Assembly: GCF_025345565.1 (NCBI RefSeq)
Contig: NZ_CP054475.1
Coordinates: forward strand, 2,510,448 to 2,574,447
Source: Thalassolituus hydrocarboniclasticus
Lineage (GTDB): Bacteria > Pseudomonadota > Gammaproteobacteria > Pseudomonadales > Oceanobacteraceae
Direction of reading: 5' to 3'
Length of the DNA stretch: 64,000 bases
The translations under genes and the position numbers were made by a program. Numbering within the stretch: position 1 is the stretch's first letter; each line of letters opens with the position of its first letter. Positions 16,927 through 27,469 of the stretch are shown piece after piece. The notes beneath the pieces were generated by a model. It was not told the origin of the DNA and did not search any database. It saw only the letters and a program-made list of their open reading frames with translations.

Positions 16927-18101
16927 AAATCGAGCTTCGCTTTTGGCAACTGCGGAACAAAGGAATGAATGGTTGACCAGTCTTTACAGCTGGGACAACG
17001 CCAGTGAAATTCTTTGGCCTTAAAACCACAATTTTTACAAACGAACTTAGGCTCGTTTTCAACAATGCGCCGCAGAATATCATACACAACCAGCAACTGC
17101 GACTTGTCGAGCTGCTGTCTGTGACGCACCACTAACTCAACCAGCGCAAAAAAACCCAGGTTGGATGGCTGTGCGGCCAGCTCTGACAATAACGTTGTCA
17201 TCGCCTGTTTTATTCCCTGATTTTTAACTTCGCATTCAGCTTTTGACACCAGAGCAGGAACATATTGTGTCGCCTGCCACTGTCTGGCCAGATGCGTTAA
17301 CAAACCATTGTCATCATCCACCTGATGAAAGGAATCCACCATGCGTTCCAGCACTGTCACAATTGCCTGACTGTCAACATCCACCGCCTTCAGGTAACAG
17401 CGTATGGCTTCGCGCGGCTCTTTCTGGCCGTAAGCCATATCGCCCAAAACAACAAAGGCGCGGGCACAGCGGTTGTCTATTTTTAATGCCTGACGGCACA
17501 ATTGCTGGGTTTCGAGAAAATCACCCCGGGCAGACGCATCTTCCGCCAGCTCGCACACCGCATGGGCAATACGCTTATTAAGCGTCGTGTTGCCAACCAG
17601 TTTTTTCTCGCGGAACAGATCAAGAATGCGCTGCCACTCACCCTCTTCTTCATAGAGTTCAACCAGATAACGCGCAGCCTGCTCCTGCACCCGGCCACGG
17701 GCTTCCAGCAACTCTACAAACAGCCGTTCTGCACGGTCCAGCAGACCGGCATAGGAATAATCAATGGCCAGTTCCAGTTCGAGCTGCATCTGTGTATTAC
17801 GGGCCAGATCGGTGCGGGCGAACAGTGCCTGATGCAGGTGAATCGCGCGGTCTACTTCGCCCTTCTCACGCAGGGAACGCCCCAGCTTAAGGAACAGATC
17901 GATCGCATCATCATCCAGTTGCGGAATATTCAGGAAGCGCTCAAGCGAAGCATCATTGGCTTCGGCCAGCAGGAATTCGACACTGGGAATCCAGTCCGGA
18001 GGGGAATCTTTCTTAACCTGGCGGGCAAAGCGGTAACCCAGTGTCCAGCCGATAGCAATTCCCAGCAGTAGCAGCACATAAACCAGTGCAGAATCCATCA
18101 T
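16923..18101 (-). CDS. lapB: LPS assembly regulator LapB (YciM)
   Basis: 392 residues: one N-terminal membrane span ([21 protein letters not shown]), a long run of TPR helices, and a C-terminal rubredoxin-like zinc knuckle with CKNCGF and CPSC. This three-part layout is specific to LapB, which in E. coli presents LpxC to FtsH and so limits lipid A synthesis. It lies 6 bases downstream of lapA and overlaps pyrF, the conserved lapA-lapB-pyrF order. Its position next to O-antigen genes is fitting though the order is widespread. Confidence 0.95.
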   Translation of the reverse strand: MMDSALVYVLLLLGIAIGWTLGYRFARQVKKDSPPDWIPSVEFLLAEANDASLERFLNIPQLDDDAIDLFLKLGRSLREKGEVDRAIHLHQALFARTDLARNTQMQLELELAIDYSYAGLLDRAERLFVELLEARGRVQEQAARYLVELYEEEGEWQRILDLFREKKLVGNTTLNKRIAHAVCELAEDASARGDFLETQQLCRQALKIDNRCARAFVVLGDMAYGQKEPREAIRCYLKAVDVDSQAIVTVLERMVDSFHQVDDDNGLLTHLARQWQATQYVPALVSKAECEVKNQGIKQAMTTLLSELAAQPSNLGFFALVELVVRHRQQLDKSQLLVVYDILRRIVENEPKFVCKNCGFKAKEFHWRCPSCKDWSTIHSFVPQLPKAKLDL

Positions 18102-18107
18102 AAGTGC

Positions 18108-18389
18108 CTATGGCAGTTTGTTCAGGCGTTGCTGGGTGTTGGCGAGTTCTTTGCGCAGTTGGCGCATCTGCAGTTTCTGACGGGCATTGATCATGATGCC
18201 ACTGATAAGGCCTGCAACCACGCCCAGCAGCAGTACAGCACCAAGCCACAGTGAGACAGGCAGCGCAACCGGATTGCCAAACAGAAAGTTCAGTTCAACC
18301 AGCAGACTGTTCTGCGCGGCAAACGCAAGGGCATAGGCCAGTACAACAACAAAAAGTACAACACTCAGGCCTACTTTCAGCGTTTTCAT
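18108..18389 (-). CDS. lapA: Lipopolysaccharide assembly protein A (LapA, DUF1049)
   Basis: 93 residues with two membrane spans (VGLSVVLFVVVLAYALAFA and LPVSLWLGAVLLLGVVAGLI) joined by NSLLVELNFLFG, and a short basic coiled-coil tail rich in RQLRKEL. This matches LapA/YciS. It works with LapB at the inner membrane in control of LPS synthesis. Followed by lapB after 6 bases. Confidence 0.92.
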   Translation of the reverse strand: MKTLKVGLSVVLFVVVLAYALAFAAQNSLLVELNFLFGNPVALPVSLWLGAVLLLGVVAGLISGIMINARQKLQMRQLRKELANTQQRLNKLP

Positions 18390-18415
18390 AGCATCGACTC
18401 CATAAGCCGGAATAC

Positions 18416-18709
18416 TTACTCTTCTTCCGGGCTGTCATTCACCTGATCACGCAGCTCTTTGCCGGGCTTAAAGTGAGGAACAAACTTGCCTTTCAGATCG
18501 ACCGTTTCGCCGGTCTTGGGGTTACGCCCCATGCGCGGTGCGCGGTAATGCAGCGAAAAACTGCCAAAACCACGAATCTCAATCCGCTCACCTGACGACA
18601 GGGTCTGCGACATATGATCCAGCAAGGTCTTAACCGCCAGCTCGACATCTTTCGATGACAACTGCGGCTGGCGACTGACGATTTTTTCTATCAGCTCAGA
18701 TTTTGTCAT
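18416..18709 (-). CDS. ihfB: Integration host factor subunit beta
   Basis: 97 residues starting [17 protein letters not shown]. The longer reading frame beginning at 18760 is rejected because AAGGAGGG lies at ideal spacing before the 18709 ATG. The DNA-binding arm [26 protein letters not shown] is diagnostic of IHF-beta/HU; the acidic tail DSPEEE is usual. IHF bends DNA as an alpha/beta heterodimer. The polysaccharide locus of P. aeruginosa PAO1 also lies beside this gene (himD), so the insertion site appears conserved. Confidence 0.96.
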   Translation of the reverse strand: MTKSELIEKIVSRQPQLSSKDVELAVKTLLDHMSQTLSSGERIEIRGFGSFSLHYRAPRMGRNPKTGETVDLKGKFVPHFKPGKELRDQVNDSPEEE

Positions 18710-18896
18710 GGCTTTTCCCTCCTTGAGAACGAAGCATGGCAATAAACCTAGCCAAATCATGCAGTTAGCTCAACCCTTTTGCAAGTGTTGATTGTTTGTA
18801 CAACACTTTCCGCGTCCTTTTGACCAAAATCTGTAACAAACAGGGATAAAGCAGCCAATATCTGCGCTGCAATGGCCGTATTGATCCTCTGTGAGC

Positions 18897-19140
18897 GACG
18901 GCCACAGAGCGCAGGCATCACAGCTTTGTCAGAAACAAAGCTTAACGCACGCAGTGCGGCCCGCAGGGTGCCGGCCATGGATGGTCAGGCATCAAAGCTC
19001 TGTCAGGAACAAAGCTTAACGCACGAAGTGCGGCCCGCAGGGTGCCGGCCATGGATGGTCAGGCATCAAAGCTCTGTCAGGAACAAAGCTTAACGCACGA
19101 AGTGCGGCCCGCAGGGTGCCGGCCATGGATGGTCAGGCAT
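18897..19140. repeat. 74-bp tandem repeat array, about 3.3 copies
   Basis: Between ihfB and the rpsA terminator. Copies begin at 18897 (diverged at its left end), 18971 and 19045, with a 22-base partial copy at 19119 ending at the terminator. Period is exactly 74 bases. Each copy carries GCCATGGATGG (altered in the first), an imperfect AGCTTTGT/ACAAAGCT hairpin and a GCACGAAGTGC hairpin (GCACGCAGTGC in the first). The last full copies are nearly identical, implying recent expansion. The 74-base period is not a multiple of three and the reading frames through it look spurious. The rest of the 482-base gap (18710-18896) should hold the ihfB promoter; I see only weak hexamer matches. Confidence 0.85.
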
Positions 19141-19167
19141 AAAAAAACCCGCCGAAGCGGGTTTTTT
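19141..19167 (-). terminator. Intrinsic terminator of rpsA
   Basis: Minus strand: AACCCGC stem, TTCG loop, GCGGGTT, then a run of T, 25 bases after the rpsA stop. Strong Rho-independent form with a tetraloop; A-tracts on both sides make it potentially bidirectional. Confidence 0.9.
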
Positions 19168-19191
19168 CAGATCAGCTTAACTCAGCAAGAC

Positions 19192-20880
19192 TTAGTCTTT
19201 CTGGTTCAGCTGCTCTTTGATCAGGTCACCAATAGTGGTAGGACCAGTCATTTCGGCATCAGCCTTAGCACGCTGTTCTTTCAGAGCCGCTTTGTCTTCT
19301 GCGCTGTCTTTTGCTTTAACAGACAGGCTGATAGCGCGGTTCTTACGGTCAACGGCAGTGATCACAGCTTCAACCGCGTCACCTTCGTTCAGCACGTTAC
19401 GGGCATCTTCTACCTTGTCGCGGCTGATGTCAGAGGCTTTCAGAGTGCCTTCAACGCCAGGAGCGATTTCAATGATAGCGGCTTTAGCGTCTACAGAGAT
19501 CACTTTACCGGTGATCAGAGTGCCTTTGTCGTTTTCAGCTACGTACTCGGAGAACGGATCGCTTTCCAGCTGCTTAACGCCCAGAGAGATACGCTCACGC
19601 TCAGGATCGATAGACAGGATCACAGTTTCCAGTTCGTCGCCTTTCTTGTAGTTACGAACGGCTTCTTCGCCGCTGTCGTTCCAGGAAATGTCAGACAGGT
19701 GAACCAGACCGTCGATGCCGCCATCCAGACCGATAAAGATACCGAAGTCAGTGATGGACTTGATCTTACCGGAGATCTTGTCGCCTTTGTTGAACTTGGT
19801 ACCGAACTCTTCCCATGGGTTCATGGTGCACTGCTTGATACCCAGGGAGATACGACGACGTTCTTCGTCGATGTCCAGAACCATAACTTCGATTTCGTCG
19901 CCAACCTGAACCACTTTGCTTGGGTGGATGTTTTTGTTGGTCCAATCCATTTCGGATACGTGAACCAGACCTTCAACACCCTCTTCCAGCTCGGCGAAAC
20001 AGCCGTAGTCAGTCAGGTTAGTTACGCGTGCTTTAACACGGGCGTGCTCTGGGTAACGCTCGTTGATGTTCACCCATGGATCATCACCCAGCTGCTTCAG
20101 ACCCAGAGAAACGCGGTTGCGCTCACGGTCGAACTTCAGCACTTTAACGTCGATTTCATCGCCAACAGCAACGATTTCGCTTGGGTGCTTGATGCGCTTC
20201 CACGCCATGTCAGTGATGTGCAGCAGGCCGTCAACACCGCCCAGATCTACGAAAGCACCGTAGTCGGTCAGGTTCTTAACGATACCTTTAACAGACTGGC
20301 CTTCCTGCAGGTTAGCCAGCAGTTCTTCGCGTTCCTGGCTGTTAGCAGCTTCCAGAACGGCACGACGGGATACAACCACGTTGTTACGCTTGGCATCCAG
20401 CTTGATAACTTTGAATTCCAGCTCTTTGCCTTCCAGGTGCAGAGTGTCGCGTACCGGACGTACGTCAACCAGGGAACCTGGCAGGAAGGCACGGATGTTT
20501 TTCAGATCAACAGTGAAGCCACCTTTGACTTTACCATTGATGATACCCATAACCATTTCGTCAGCTTCGAAGGCTTTTTCCAGCTCAATCCAGCTTTCTG
20601 CGCGTTTCGCTTTTTCACGAGACAGGCGGGTTTCACCGAAACCATCTTCAACGGCTTCCAGGGATACCTGAGTGGTGTCGCCGATAGCAACTTCCAGCTC
20701 GCCTTTTTCATTCAGGAACTGGCTGCGTGGGATAACAGCTTCAGATTTCAGGCCAGAGTTAACGGTAACCCAATCGCTGTCGATATCGACAACAGTACCG
20801 GTAACGATGGAACCTGGCTGCATGTCCAGTTCTTTAAGGGATTCTTCAAATAATTCTGCAAAGCTTTCGCTCATGCTCAT
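19192..20880 (-). CDS. rpsA: 30S ribosomal protein S1
   Basis: 562 residues with six S1 RNA-binding repeats, recognisable from segments nearly identical to E. coli S1 such as [39 protein letters not shown] and [16 protein letters not shown]. It helps the 30S subunit bind and unfold mRNA. Two possible starts, ATG at 20880 and ATG two codons later; the E. coli N-terminus aligns with the second ([15 protein letters not shown]). The ribosome site is weak, as in E. coli, where S1 represses its own translation. Downstream of cmk, the conserved cmk-rpsA order, with 162 bases between them. Confidence 0.98.
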   Translation of the reverse strand: MSMSESFAELFEESLKELDMQPGSIVTGTVVDIDSDWVTVNSGLKSEAVIPRSQFLNEKGELEVAIGDTTQVSLEAVEDGFGETRLSREKAKRAESWIELEKAFEADEMVMGIINGKVKGGFTVDLKNIRAFLPGSLVDVRPVRDTLHLEGKELEFKVIKLDAKRNNVVVSRRAVLEAANSQEREELLANLQEGQSVKGIVKNLTDYGAFVDLGGVDGLLHITDMAWKRIKHPSEIVAVGDEIDVKVLKFDRERNRVSLGLKQLGDDPWVNINERYPEHARVKARVTNLTDYGCFAELEEGVEGLVHVSEMDWTNKNIHPSKVVQVGDEIEVMVLDIDEERRRISLGIKQCTMNPWEEFGTKFNKGDKISGKIKSITDFGIFIGLDGGIDGLVHLSDISWNDSGEEAVRNYKKGDELETVILSIDPERERISLGVKQLESDPFSEYVAENDKGTLITGKVISVDAKAAIIEIAPGVEGTLKASDISRDKVEDARNVLNEGDAVEAVITAVDRKNRAISLSVKAKDSAEDKAALKEQRAKADAEMTGPTTIGDLIKEQLNQKD

Positions 20881-21042
20881 GAGTATGTACCTATCTCGTT
20901 AAGGCGCGCTTCCGTGGGGTAATTAATGGAAGACAACGCGTACCAAATGGCCAGACATTCGGGGTTAGTCAAACATAAAAACCTGTGCGTTTTCTCATTT
21001 TCCCGCCGCGGGGACAGAGCCGGCTAACGCACCGGTTTCATC

Positions 21043-21729
21043 TCAGATCAGTCCTGTAGTACGGACAAGATTCATAACCTGATCGCATACTTCCTCAATG
21101 CTCATTGAGGTGCTGTCGATCAGCACAGCATCTTGCGCGGGCTTCAATGGGGCGACAGAACGGTTGCTGTCACGCTCATCGCGAGCTCGGATGTCTTCGA
21201 TAAGGGCGGGTAAACTAGCACTAAATCCCTTTTCAAGCAACTGCTTGTAACGGCGCTGACCGCGTTCTTCGGCACTGGCGGTGAGGAATACCTTGACCGG
21301 TGCATCCGGGAAAACCACCGTACCCATATCGCGGCCGTCGGCAATGACACCCGGAGCTGTGCGGAAATCACGCTGGCGCTGCAATAATGCATCGCGTACC
21401 GCCGGTAATGCCGCCACCTGAGAAGCCAGGCTACCGACTTCTTCGGTGCGGATTGAATCGGTCACGTCATCCCCTTCCAGGATAACCCGCACGCCTACCG
21501 GAGTCGGTTCAAAACGCACATCCAGACTGCCGGCGACCGCAGCAAGCGCCGCTTCATCATCCAGTTTCAGGCCTTTGCGGCTCGCAGCCAGACCGGTAAT
21601 ACGGTACAGCGCACCGCTGTCGAGCAGCTGCCAGTTCAGCACCTGCGCCAGACGGGCACACACGGTGCCTTTACCGGCACCGGACGGGCCATCGATTGTA
21701 ATTACGGGGGCGGCGGACAGGTTCATCAA
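21043..21729 (-). CDS. cmk: Cytidylate kinase
   Basis: 228 residues. P-loop [19 protein letters not shown] near 11-29, LDSGALYR of the CMP site, and [15 protein letters not shown] near 129-143. It phosphorylates CMP and dCMP. Start chosen with an AAGGAG site close before tandem ATGs; the site overlaps the tyrA-aroA stop, suggesting coupled translation. Part of the conserved tyrA/aroA-cmk-rpsA unit. Confidence 0.97.
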   Translation of the reverse strand: MMNLSAAPVITIDGPSGAGKGTVCARLAQVLNWQLLDSGALYRITGLAASRKGLKLDDEAALAAVAGSLDVRFEPTPVGVRVILEGDDVTDSIRTEEVGSLASQVAALPAVRDALLQRQRDFRTAPGVIADGRDMGTVVFPDAPVKVFLTASAEERGQRRYKQLLEKGFSASLPALIEDIRARDERDSNRSVAPLKPAQDAVLIDSTSMSIEEVCDQVMNLVRTTGLI

Positions 21730-21736
21730 AACTCCT

Positions 21737-23986
21737 TTATTCAGCAGCTGGCTTGCTGATTACATCCATCTGCAGACCGGCATTATTGGCCAGACCAACA
21801 AAGTCCGGGAATGAGGTCGCGACGTTGGCGCAGTCGAGCACGATGATCGGCTCGGCAGCACGCACGGAAGCAATAGCAAAACTCATGGCGATACGGTGAT
21901 CGTGATGGGTAACAATTTCACCACCACCAAAACTGCCGGCAGCTCCCATCCCCTGAATGATTGCGCCGTCTTCGGTACCTTTGGCATCCACACCCAGGGT
22001 GATCAGACCATCAATCATGGCCTGAATACGGTCGCTTTCTTTTACCCGCAATTCTTCTGCACCGGTCAGAACGGTTTCGCCTTCGGCACAGGCGGCGGCA
22101 ATAAACAGCGCCGGGAATTCGTCGATGGCCAGCGGCACCTGATCTTCCGGAATATGAATACCTTTTAACTGCGCACTGCGGATACGGATATCCGCCACCG
22201 GCTCACCGCCCACTTCGCGCTCGTTCAGCACCTCAATATTGCCGCCCATAGCGCGCAGAATATTGATTACACCAATACGGGTCGGGTTGATGCCCACGTG
22301 TTCGAGGGTGATATCGGAACCTTCGGCAATGCTCGCGGCGACCATAAAGAAGGCTGCCGATGAGATATCCGCCGGCACATCAATGCTGGTTGCGGTCAGT
22401 TTGCCGCCGGACTGCAGCGTTACCGTACTGCCATTAACCTGTACGTCATAACCAAAGCCTTTCAGCATTCGCTCGGTATGATCGCGGGTTGGCGCAGGCT
22501 CAGTCACCGAGGTTTCGCCTTCGGCGTACAGACCGGCCAGCAGCACACAGCTTTTTACCTGGGCACTGGCCATCGGCAGATCGTAGTGAATGCCTTTCAG
22601 TTTACCGGCACCATGCACTTTGATTGGCGGACGACCGGCTTCGGCGGTTTCCACCACTGCACCCATCAGTTTCAGCGGATCGGCCACACGGCCCATCGGA
22701 CGCTTGGACAGCGACTCATCGCCGCTCATTTCCACATCAAAATTCTGACCGGCCATTAAGCCCGCCAGCAGACGCATAGAGGTACCTGAGTTACCCAGAT
22801 ACAGCGCATTCGGTGGTGGCTGCAGACCGTGCAGACCAACGCCATGAATGGTTACCCGGCCACGGTGCGGACCTTCGATCACCACGCCCATATCACGGAA
22901 TGCCTGCAGCGTTGCCAGGCTGTCTTCCCCTTCAAGGAAGCCACTGACTTCGGTCGTGCCTTCCGCCAGCGAGCCCAGCATGATGGAACGGTGGGAAATG
23001 GATTTATCTCCGGGAACACGGAAACTGCCGCTCAGCGAACCGGCAGGTGATGCGATATAAGTAACAGATGCGGTTTTCATAGGTTCAACGTAGGCCCTGC
23101 GGGCGAGTATTTTAGAAAAATGGTCGCGCGCCACTTTAGCACGGGTCAGCACCCCCATCACCGTGGTGGTGTCTTCCTGCTCGATCGCGCTGCGTAAAAA
23201 ATTCAGGTCGTGCTGAAACAGATCCAGGGTTTTCAGAATCTGCTCTTTATTGGCGGAAAAAATATCACGCCACATCACCGGGCTGCTGGCAGCGATGCGG
23301 GTAAAATCGCGGAAGCCGCCGGCGGCATAGTTAAAGATTTCTTTGTTTTCGTGGCTGTTGGCCAGGGTATCGACCAGCGAATAGGCCAGCAGATGCGGCA
23401 GATGACTGGTCGCCGCCAGCACTTCATCGTGATGACTGACCGCCATATCCTCAACATCCGCGCCCACCGCCTGCCAGGCGGCACGCACCAGACGCAACGC
23501 TGCTTTATCGGTATGTGCCTGCGGCGTGATAATCACTTTATGGCGAACATACAGATGTTCATCGGCGGCGCTCACCCCGCTGCGCTCAGAACCGGCAATC
23601 GGATGGCCCAGCACAAAGCGACCGAAGTCAGCGCCAAACACGGCTTCAACATCACCGGCCACCGAGCCTTTCACCGAGCCAACGTCGGTCAGCACAGTAG
23701 CGTCACCGATGGCTGCGGCAATATCCTGCAGCACCTGACGCACGGCCAGAATCGGCACCGAAATAATCACCAGATCCGCGGCGCGCACCACCTCGGTGAT
23801 ATCACTGCTGAATTCATCAATCAGGCCAACGTCCAGCGCCTGCTGCATCGAATCCAGATTGCGGTCGAAACCGGCAACCTGACCGACACAGCCGCGCACG
23901 CGCAAGCCTTTCACCCAGGAACAGCCGATCAGACCGAGGCCAATAACGGCAACCCGGGGAATAAACAACGTCGCTTTTCTGCTCAA
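21737..23986 (-). CDS. tyrA-aroA: Fused prephenate dehydrogenase / EPSP synthase
   Basis: 749 residues in one frame. Residues 1-295 are prephenate dehydrogenase: NAD site [11 protein letters not shown] at 14-24, the substrate His in [11 protein letters not shown] at 127-137, and [10 protein letters not shown]. Residues 305-745 are 3-phosphoshikimate 1-carboxyvinyltransferase: GDKSISHRS at 326-334, [13 protein letters not shown], and the late DHRIAMSFA. The first half makes 4-hydroxyphenylpyruvate (tyrosine branch), the second EPSP (common shikimate pathway). The same fusion is known in Pseudomonas and Acinetobacter relatives. Met303 at the junction could serve as an internal start, but nothing demands it. 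Overlaps hisC by 4 bases. Confidence 0.96.
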   Translation of the reverse strand: MSRKATLFIPRVAVIGLGLIGCSWVKGLRVRGCVGQVAGFDRNLDSMQQALDVGLIDEFSSDITEVVRAADLVIISVPILAVRQVLQDIAAAIGDATVLTDVGSVKGSVAGDVEAVFGADFGRFVLGHPIAGSERSGVSAADEHLYVRHKVIITPQAHTDKAALRLVRAAWQAVGADVEDMAVSHHDEVLAATSHLPHLLAYSLVDTLANSHENKEIFNYAAGGFRDFTRIAASSPVMWRDIFSANKEQILKTLDLFQHDLNFLRSAIEQEDTTTVMGVLTRAKVARDHFSKILARRAYVEPMKTASVTYIASPAGSLSGSFRVPGDKSISHRSIMLGSLAEGTTEVSGFLEGEDSLATLQAFRDMGVVIEGPHRGRVTIHGVGLHGLQPPPNALYLGNSGTSMRLLAGLMAGQNFDVEMSGDESLSKRPMGRVADPLKLMGAVVETAEAGRPPIKVHGAGKLKGIHYDLPMASAQVKSCVLLAGLYAEGETSVTEPAPTRDHTERMLKGFGYDVQVNGSTVTLQSGGKLTATSIDVPADISSAAFFMVAASIAEGSDITLEHVGINPTRIGVINILRAMGGNIEVLNEREVGGEPVADIRIRSAQLKGIHIPEDQVPLAIDEFPALFIAAACAEGETVLTGAEELRVKESDRIQAMIDGLITLGVDAKGTEDGAIIQGMGAAGSFGGGEIVTHHDHRIAMSFAIASVRAAEPIIVLDCANVATSFPDFVGLANNAGLQMDVISKPAAE

Positions 23987-25110
23987 GACAACACCGCGGT
24001 CAAAGCACTGATAAAAGTGGCATTTTCGGCCTGGGTTCCAATAGAAACGCGCAGATATTGCGGCATCTCGTAGTTCGCCACCGGGCGCACAATCACCCCT
24101 TTTGCCAGCAGTTGGTTGTACACATCCATCGCACCCATAGCCTCCGGCACACGGAAGGCAATAAAGTTACCAACCGATGGAATAAAACTCAGCCCCAGCG
24201 CCTCAAACGCTGCGGTCAGTTGCTGCATACCGGCCTTATTCGCCGCCACACTCTGTGCCACATAATCGTCATCAGACAACGCCGCCGCTGCGGCCGCCAG
24301 CGCAAAGGAATCAACGTTAAACGGCGGACGTACACGGTTGAGCAAGTCGGCAATCTGCGGGCTGGAAATACCATAACCCACGCGCAACGACGCCAGACCA
24401 TAGGCTTTGGAGAAGGTACGGGTAATAACCAGATTCGGATAACGGCTCAGCAGCTGAATACCATCGGGATACTCGGCTTCATCGACGTATTCAAAATAGG
24501 CTTCGTCGAGCAGCACCAGTACGCGCTCCGGCACCTTATCGAGGAACGCCGTCAGTTCGTCTTTTGTCAGCCAGGTGCCGGTCGGGTTATTCGGATTGGT
24601 AATAAATACGATGCGGGTTTTATCACCGATCAGTGCCAGCATGGCGTCGAGGTCGTGGCCGAAATCTTTCGCCGGCGCCGCCAGGGTACGGGCGCCAACC
24701 ATGCGTGCGACCAGCTCATAAATGGCAAAGGCGTGCTGTGACACCACGATCTCATCGCCGTCATTGACAAACACACGGGTAATAAAATCGAGAATATCGC
24801 TGGAGCCGTTACCCAGAGTAATCTGCTCTGGCGCAACCTGATAAGCATCGCTGCTCAGTGTATTGCACAGGGCTTTTTTCAGCTCAAAACCGGCGCCATC
24901 CGGGTAGCGGGTAAGATCCGCCAGTTCCGCCTGAATGGCCGCCAGTGCTTTCGGGCTTGGGCCCATTGGATTTTCGTTACTGGCGAGTTTAACAATGTCG
25001 GCTTCTTTCAGGCCGAGCTCGCGCGCCAGTTCATCAATAGGTTTACCCGGCTGATAGGGCATCAGGCCACGAACGCCTTCCACTGCCAGCTGCTGAAAAT
25101 CGACTGCCAT
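23983..25110 (-). CDS. hisC: Histidinol-phosphate / aromatic aminotransferase
   Basis: 375 residues, PLP fold type I. LASNENPMGPSPKAL near 41-55, ITNPNNPTGTW, the PLP lysine in TRTFSKAYGLASLRVGY near 231-247, and the C-terminal Arg in YLRVSIGT. HisC family. Sitting between pheA and tyrA-aroA, and away from a his operon, this copy may mainly transaminate aromatic keto acids (phenylpyruvate, 4-hydroxyphenylpyruvate), as proposed for the equivalent Pseudomonas gene; that role is inference. ATGA overlap with tyrA-aroA. Confidence 0.92.
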   Translation of the reverse strand: MAVDFQQLAVEGVRGLMPYQPGKPIDELARELGLKEADIVKLASNENPMGPSPKALAAIQAELADLTRYPDGAGFELKKALCNTLSSDAYQVAPEQITLGNGSSDILDFITRVFVNDGDEIVVSQHAFAIYELVARMVGARTLAAPAKDFGHDLDAMLALIGDKTRIVFITNPNNPTGTWLTKDELTAFLDKVPERVLVLLDEAYFEYVDEAEYPDGIQLLSRYPNLVITRTFSKAYGLASLRVGYGISSPQIADLLNRVRPPFNVDSFALAAAAAALSDDDYVAQSVAANKAGMQQLTAAFEALGLSFIPSVGNFIAFRVPEAMGAMDVYNQLLAKGVIVRPVANYEMPQYLRVSIGTQAENATFISALTAVLS

Positions 25111-25152
25111 AGTGCCTGCCTTACAATGCGTTAATAGGGAAGAAAAGCCGGC

Positions 25153-26244
25153 TTAAAGCACGGCTTTCGGATAGGAGCCCAGCCATTTGAAATCCAGCGC
25201 GACATCGCGCAGATCATCAATTAACGGCGCGATGCTTGCGTCGTGGCGGTGACCTTCAAAATCGATAAAAAATACGTAATTCCAGGTACCGCTGCGTGCC
25301 GGGCGGGTTTCAATCCGGGTCAGGCTGATACCGGCCTTATGAAACGGCTCCAATACCTGATACAGCGCACCGGGCTGGTTGCGGCTGGATACCAGTACCG
25401 AGGTTTTATCATCACCGCTCGGCGTGGTTGCCTGACGGCCAATAATCAGGAAACGCGTGGTGTTATCCGGACGGTCTTCAATATTGGCCGCCTGAATCCG
25501 CAGCTGATACAACTCCGCCGCCGCTTCACTGGCGATGGCTGCTGCATTGGCTTCTTTGCTGGCGCGACGTGCCGCTTCGGCATTAGAGCTGACGGCAATG
25601 CGCTCAACATTAGGGTAATTCTGATCCAGCCAGCGGCGGCACTGCCCCAGCGACTGGGCATGGGAATAAATGCGTTCTACCGGCTCAGCATCGGCTTTCA
25701 CCAGCAGATGATGATGAATGCGCAGCGTTACTTCGCCACAGATCTGCAGATTGGAGTCGAAGAAACTGTCGAGGGTATGGGTTACCACGCCCTCGGTAGA
25801 GTTCTCAACCGGCACCACACCATAGTTAGCGGCACCGCTTTCCACTTCGCGGAATACATCGGCAATCGACACCTGACCGCGACACTGCACCGCATGACCA
25901 AAATGTTTCACCGCCGCCTGCTGAGTGAAGGTCCCTTCCGGCCCTAAATAGGCCACCTGCAGCGGCTCTTCCAGCGCCAGACACTGCGACATGATTTCGC
26001 GGAACAGTCGCGCCATGGCCTCATCCGGCAGCGGCCCCTGATTACGCTCCATCACTTTGCGCAGCACCTGAGCTTCACGCTCAGGCCGGTAAAACACCAC
26101 AAGCTCGCCGGGCGATGCGTATTTCTGCTTAACCTCTGCCACCTGCTGGGCGCAGTTGGCGCGCTGGTTAATCAGGTCCTGAATCTGCTGATCCAGTGAA
26201 TCAATCTGCTGACGCAGCTGATCCAGCTCTTGTGCTTCGCTCAT
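25153..26244 (-). CDS. pheA: Chorismate mutase / prephenate dehydratase
   Basis: 363 residues. Residues 1-90: AroQ-type chorismate mutase helix opening LDQLRQQIDSLDQQIQDLI. Middle: prephenate dehydratase with AYLGPEGTFTQQAA, NYGVVPVENSTEGVV, and TRFLIIG with the Thr-Arg-Phe motif. C-terminus: ACT domain with LVSSRNQPGALYQVLEPF and LTRIETRPA, the ESRP-like phenylalanine feedback site. Makes phenylpyruvate. No leader-peptide attenuator is apparent in the 52 bases before it, so feedback inhibition is likely the main control. Confidence 0.97.
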   Translation of the reverse strand: MSEAQELDQLRQQIDSLDQQIQDLINQRANCAQQVAEVKQKYASPGELVVFYRPEREAQVLRKVMERNQGPLPDEAMARLFREIMSQCLALEEPLQVAYLGPEGTFTQQAAVKHFGHAVQCRGQVSIADVFREVESGAANYGVVPVENSTEGVVTHTLDSFFDSNLQICGEVTLRIHHHLLVKADAEPVERIYSHAQSLGQCRRWLDQNYPNVERIAVSSNAEAARRASKEANAAAIASEAAAELYQLRIQAANIEDRPDNTTRFLIIGRQATTPSGDDKTSVLVSSRNQPGALYQVLEPFHKAGISLTRIETRPARSGTWNYVFFIDFEGHRHDASIAPLIDDLRDVALDFKWLGSYPKAVL

Positions 26245-26296
26245 AGTGTTCTGCCGTTTTCTGTCTGTTTAGCCATGATCTGCAAGCCTGCGCTAC

Positions 26297-27391
26297 TTAG
26301 CCGTGACGCTTGGCGAAATCACCCATAAAGCCGATCAGGGCATCAACCGCCTGCTCCGATACCGCGTTATAAATAGAAGCACGCATACCACCGACGCTGC
26401 GGTGACCGGCCAGATTCAGCAGACCAGCCGCTTCACTTTCCGCCAGGAAGGTTTTATCCAGCGCAGCATCGGCCAGGGTGAAGGGTACGTTCATGATGGA
26501 GCGGTTTGCCTTCGCCACCGGGTTGGCATAAAAATCGTTGCTGTCGATAAAGCCGTACAGCTTCTCAGCTTTGCGACGGTTAACCGCAGCGATTGCCTCC
26601 AGACCGCCCTGCTCTTTCAGCCACTCGAACACCAGGCCAGCCAGATACCAGCTGTAGGTTGGTGGCGTGTTGTACATGGAGTCGTTATCGGCACAGACCT
26701 TGTAATCGAACATGGTTGGCGTACCGGCAATGGTGTTACCCAGCAGGTCTTCACGCACGATCACCACACACAGACCGGCCGGGCCGATGTTTTTTTGCGC
26801 ACCGGCATAGATCAGACCGAATTTGGACACGTCCAGCGGCTCGGACAAAATAGAAGACGAGAAGTCAGCTACCAGCGGCTTATCGCCCACGTCCGGAATG
26901 TAATCGAAGGCCACACCACCGATGGTTTCGTTCGGGGTGTAGTGCACGTAACTGGCATTGGCGCTCAGCTGCAGTTCGCTCTGAGTGGGTGCCGAGGTGA
27001 ATTTGTTGTGCTCAGTCGAGGCAATCACATTCACCTGACCATAACGCTGCGCTTCGGCGATGGCTTTAATCGACCACTGCCCAGTATTCACATAATCGGC
27101 CACGTAATCGGCAGCGGACGCACCACGGAACAGGTTCATCGGAATCATGCTGAACTGGCTGCTGGCGCCGCCCTGCATGAACAGCACTTTGTAGTTGGCC
27201 GGAATCGCCAGCAGGTCGCGCAGATCCTGCTCGGCTTTTTGCGCAACCGAGACATAATCCTTACTGCGATGGCTCATTTCCATAATGGACAGGCCTTTGC
27301 CATGCCAGTCCGCAATTTCCTCACGGGCACGTTCCAGAACCGCCGTTGGCAATGCCGCCGGCCCCGCACAGAAGTTATACGCTCGACTCAT
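26297..27391 (-). CDS. serC: Phosphoserine aminotransferase
   Basis: 364 residues: [17 protein letters not shown] at the start, [12 protein letters not shown] near 35-46, the PLP lysine in [22 protein letters not shown], and [10 protein letters not shown] near the end with the phosphate-binding Arg residues. Converts 3-phosphohydroxypyruvate to phosphoserine with glutamate; also used in pyridoxine synthesis. The serC-pheA-hisC-tyrA/aroA order matches Pseudomonas. A terminator just upstream separates it from the wzz-gyrA unit, so it needs its own promoter in the 78-base gap or depends on readthrough. Confidence 0.97.
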   Translation of the reverse strand: MSRAYNFCAGPAALPTAVLERAREEIADWHGKGLSIMEMSHRSKDYVSVAQKAEQDLRDLLAIPANYKVLFMQGGASSQFSMIPMNLFRGASAADYVADYVNTGQWSIKAIAEAQRYGQVNVIASTEHNKFTSAPTQSELQLSANASYVHYTPNETIGGVAFDYIPDVGDKPLVADFSSSILSEPLDVSKFGLIYAGAQKNIGPAGLCVVIVREDLLGNTIAGTPTMFDYKVCADNDSMYNTPPTYSWYLAGLVFEWLKEQGGLEAIAAVNRRKAEKLYGFIDSNDFYANPVAKANRSIMNVPFTLADAALDKTFLAESEAAGLLNLAGHRSVGGMRASIYNAVSEQAVDALIGFMGDFAKRHG

Positions 27392-27412
27392 TTTGCTTTG
27401 AACTCACTGATA

Positions 27413-27443
27413 ACAAAAAGGCGCGGCTTTGTTAAAGCCGCAC
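27413..27443 (-). terminator. Intrinsic terminator after wzz
   Basis: Minus strand: GTGCGGCTTT, loop AACA, AAGCCGCGC, then TTTTTG, starting 27 bases after the wzz-like gene stop and ending 22 bases before serC. Confidence 0.85.
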
Positions 27444-27469
27444 CGGAAATAGTTACTCTTTTCTGCCGT

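Noticed and set aside
18710-18760. 17-codon N-terminal extension of ihfB
   Set aside because: IHF-beta begins [10 protein letters not shown], and a strong AAGGAGGG precedes that ATG; the extension has no ribosome site.
18897-19140. CRISPR array
   Set aside because: Repeats are directly adjacent with a 74-base period and no unique spacers; no cas genes nearby.
19042-20853. 603-codon plus-strand open frame opposite rpsA
   Set aside because: It is antisense to the clearly conserved S1 gene; its protein is the Phe/Val/Gln-rich shadow expected from the complementary strand, and it starts inside the 74-bp repeat.
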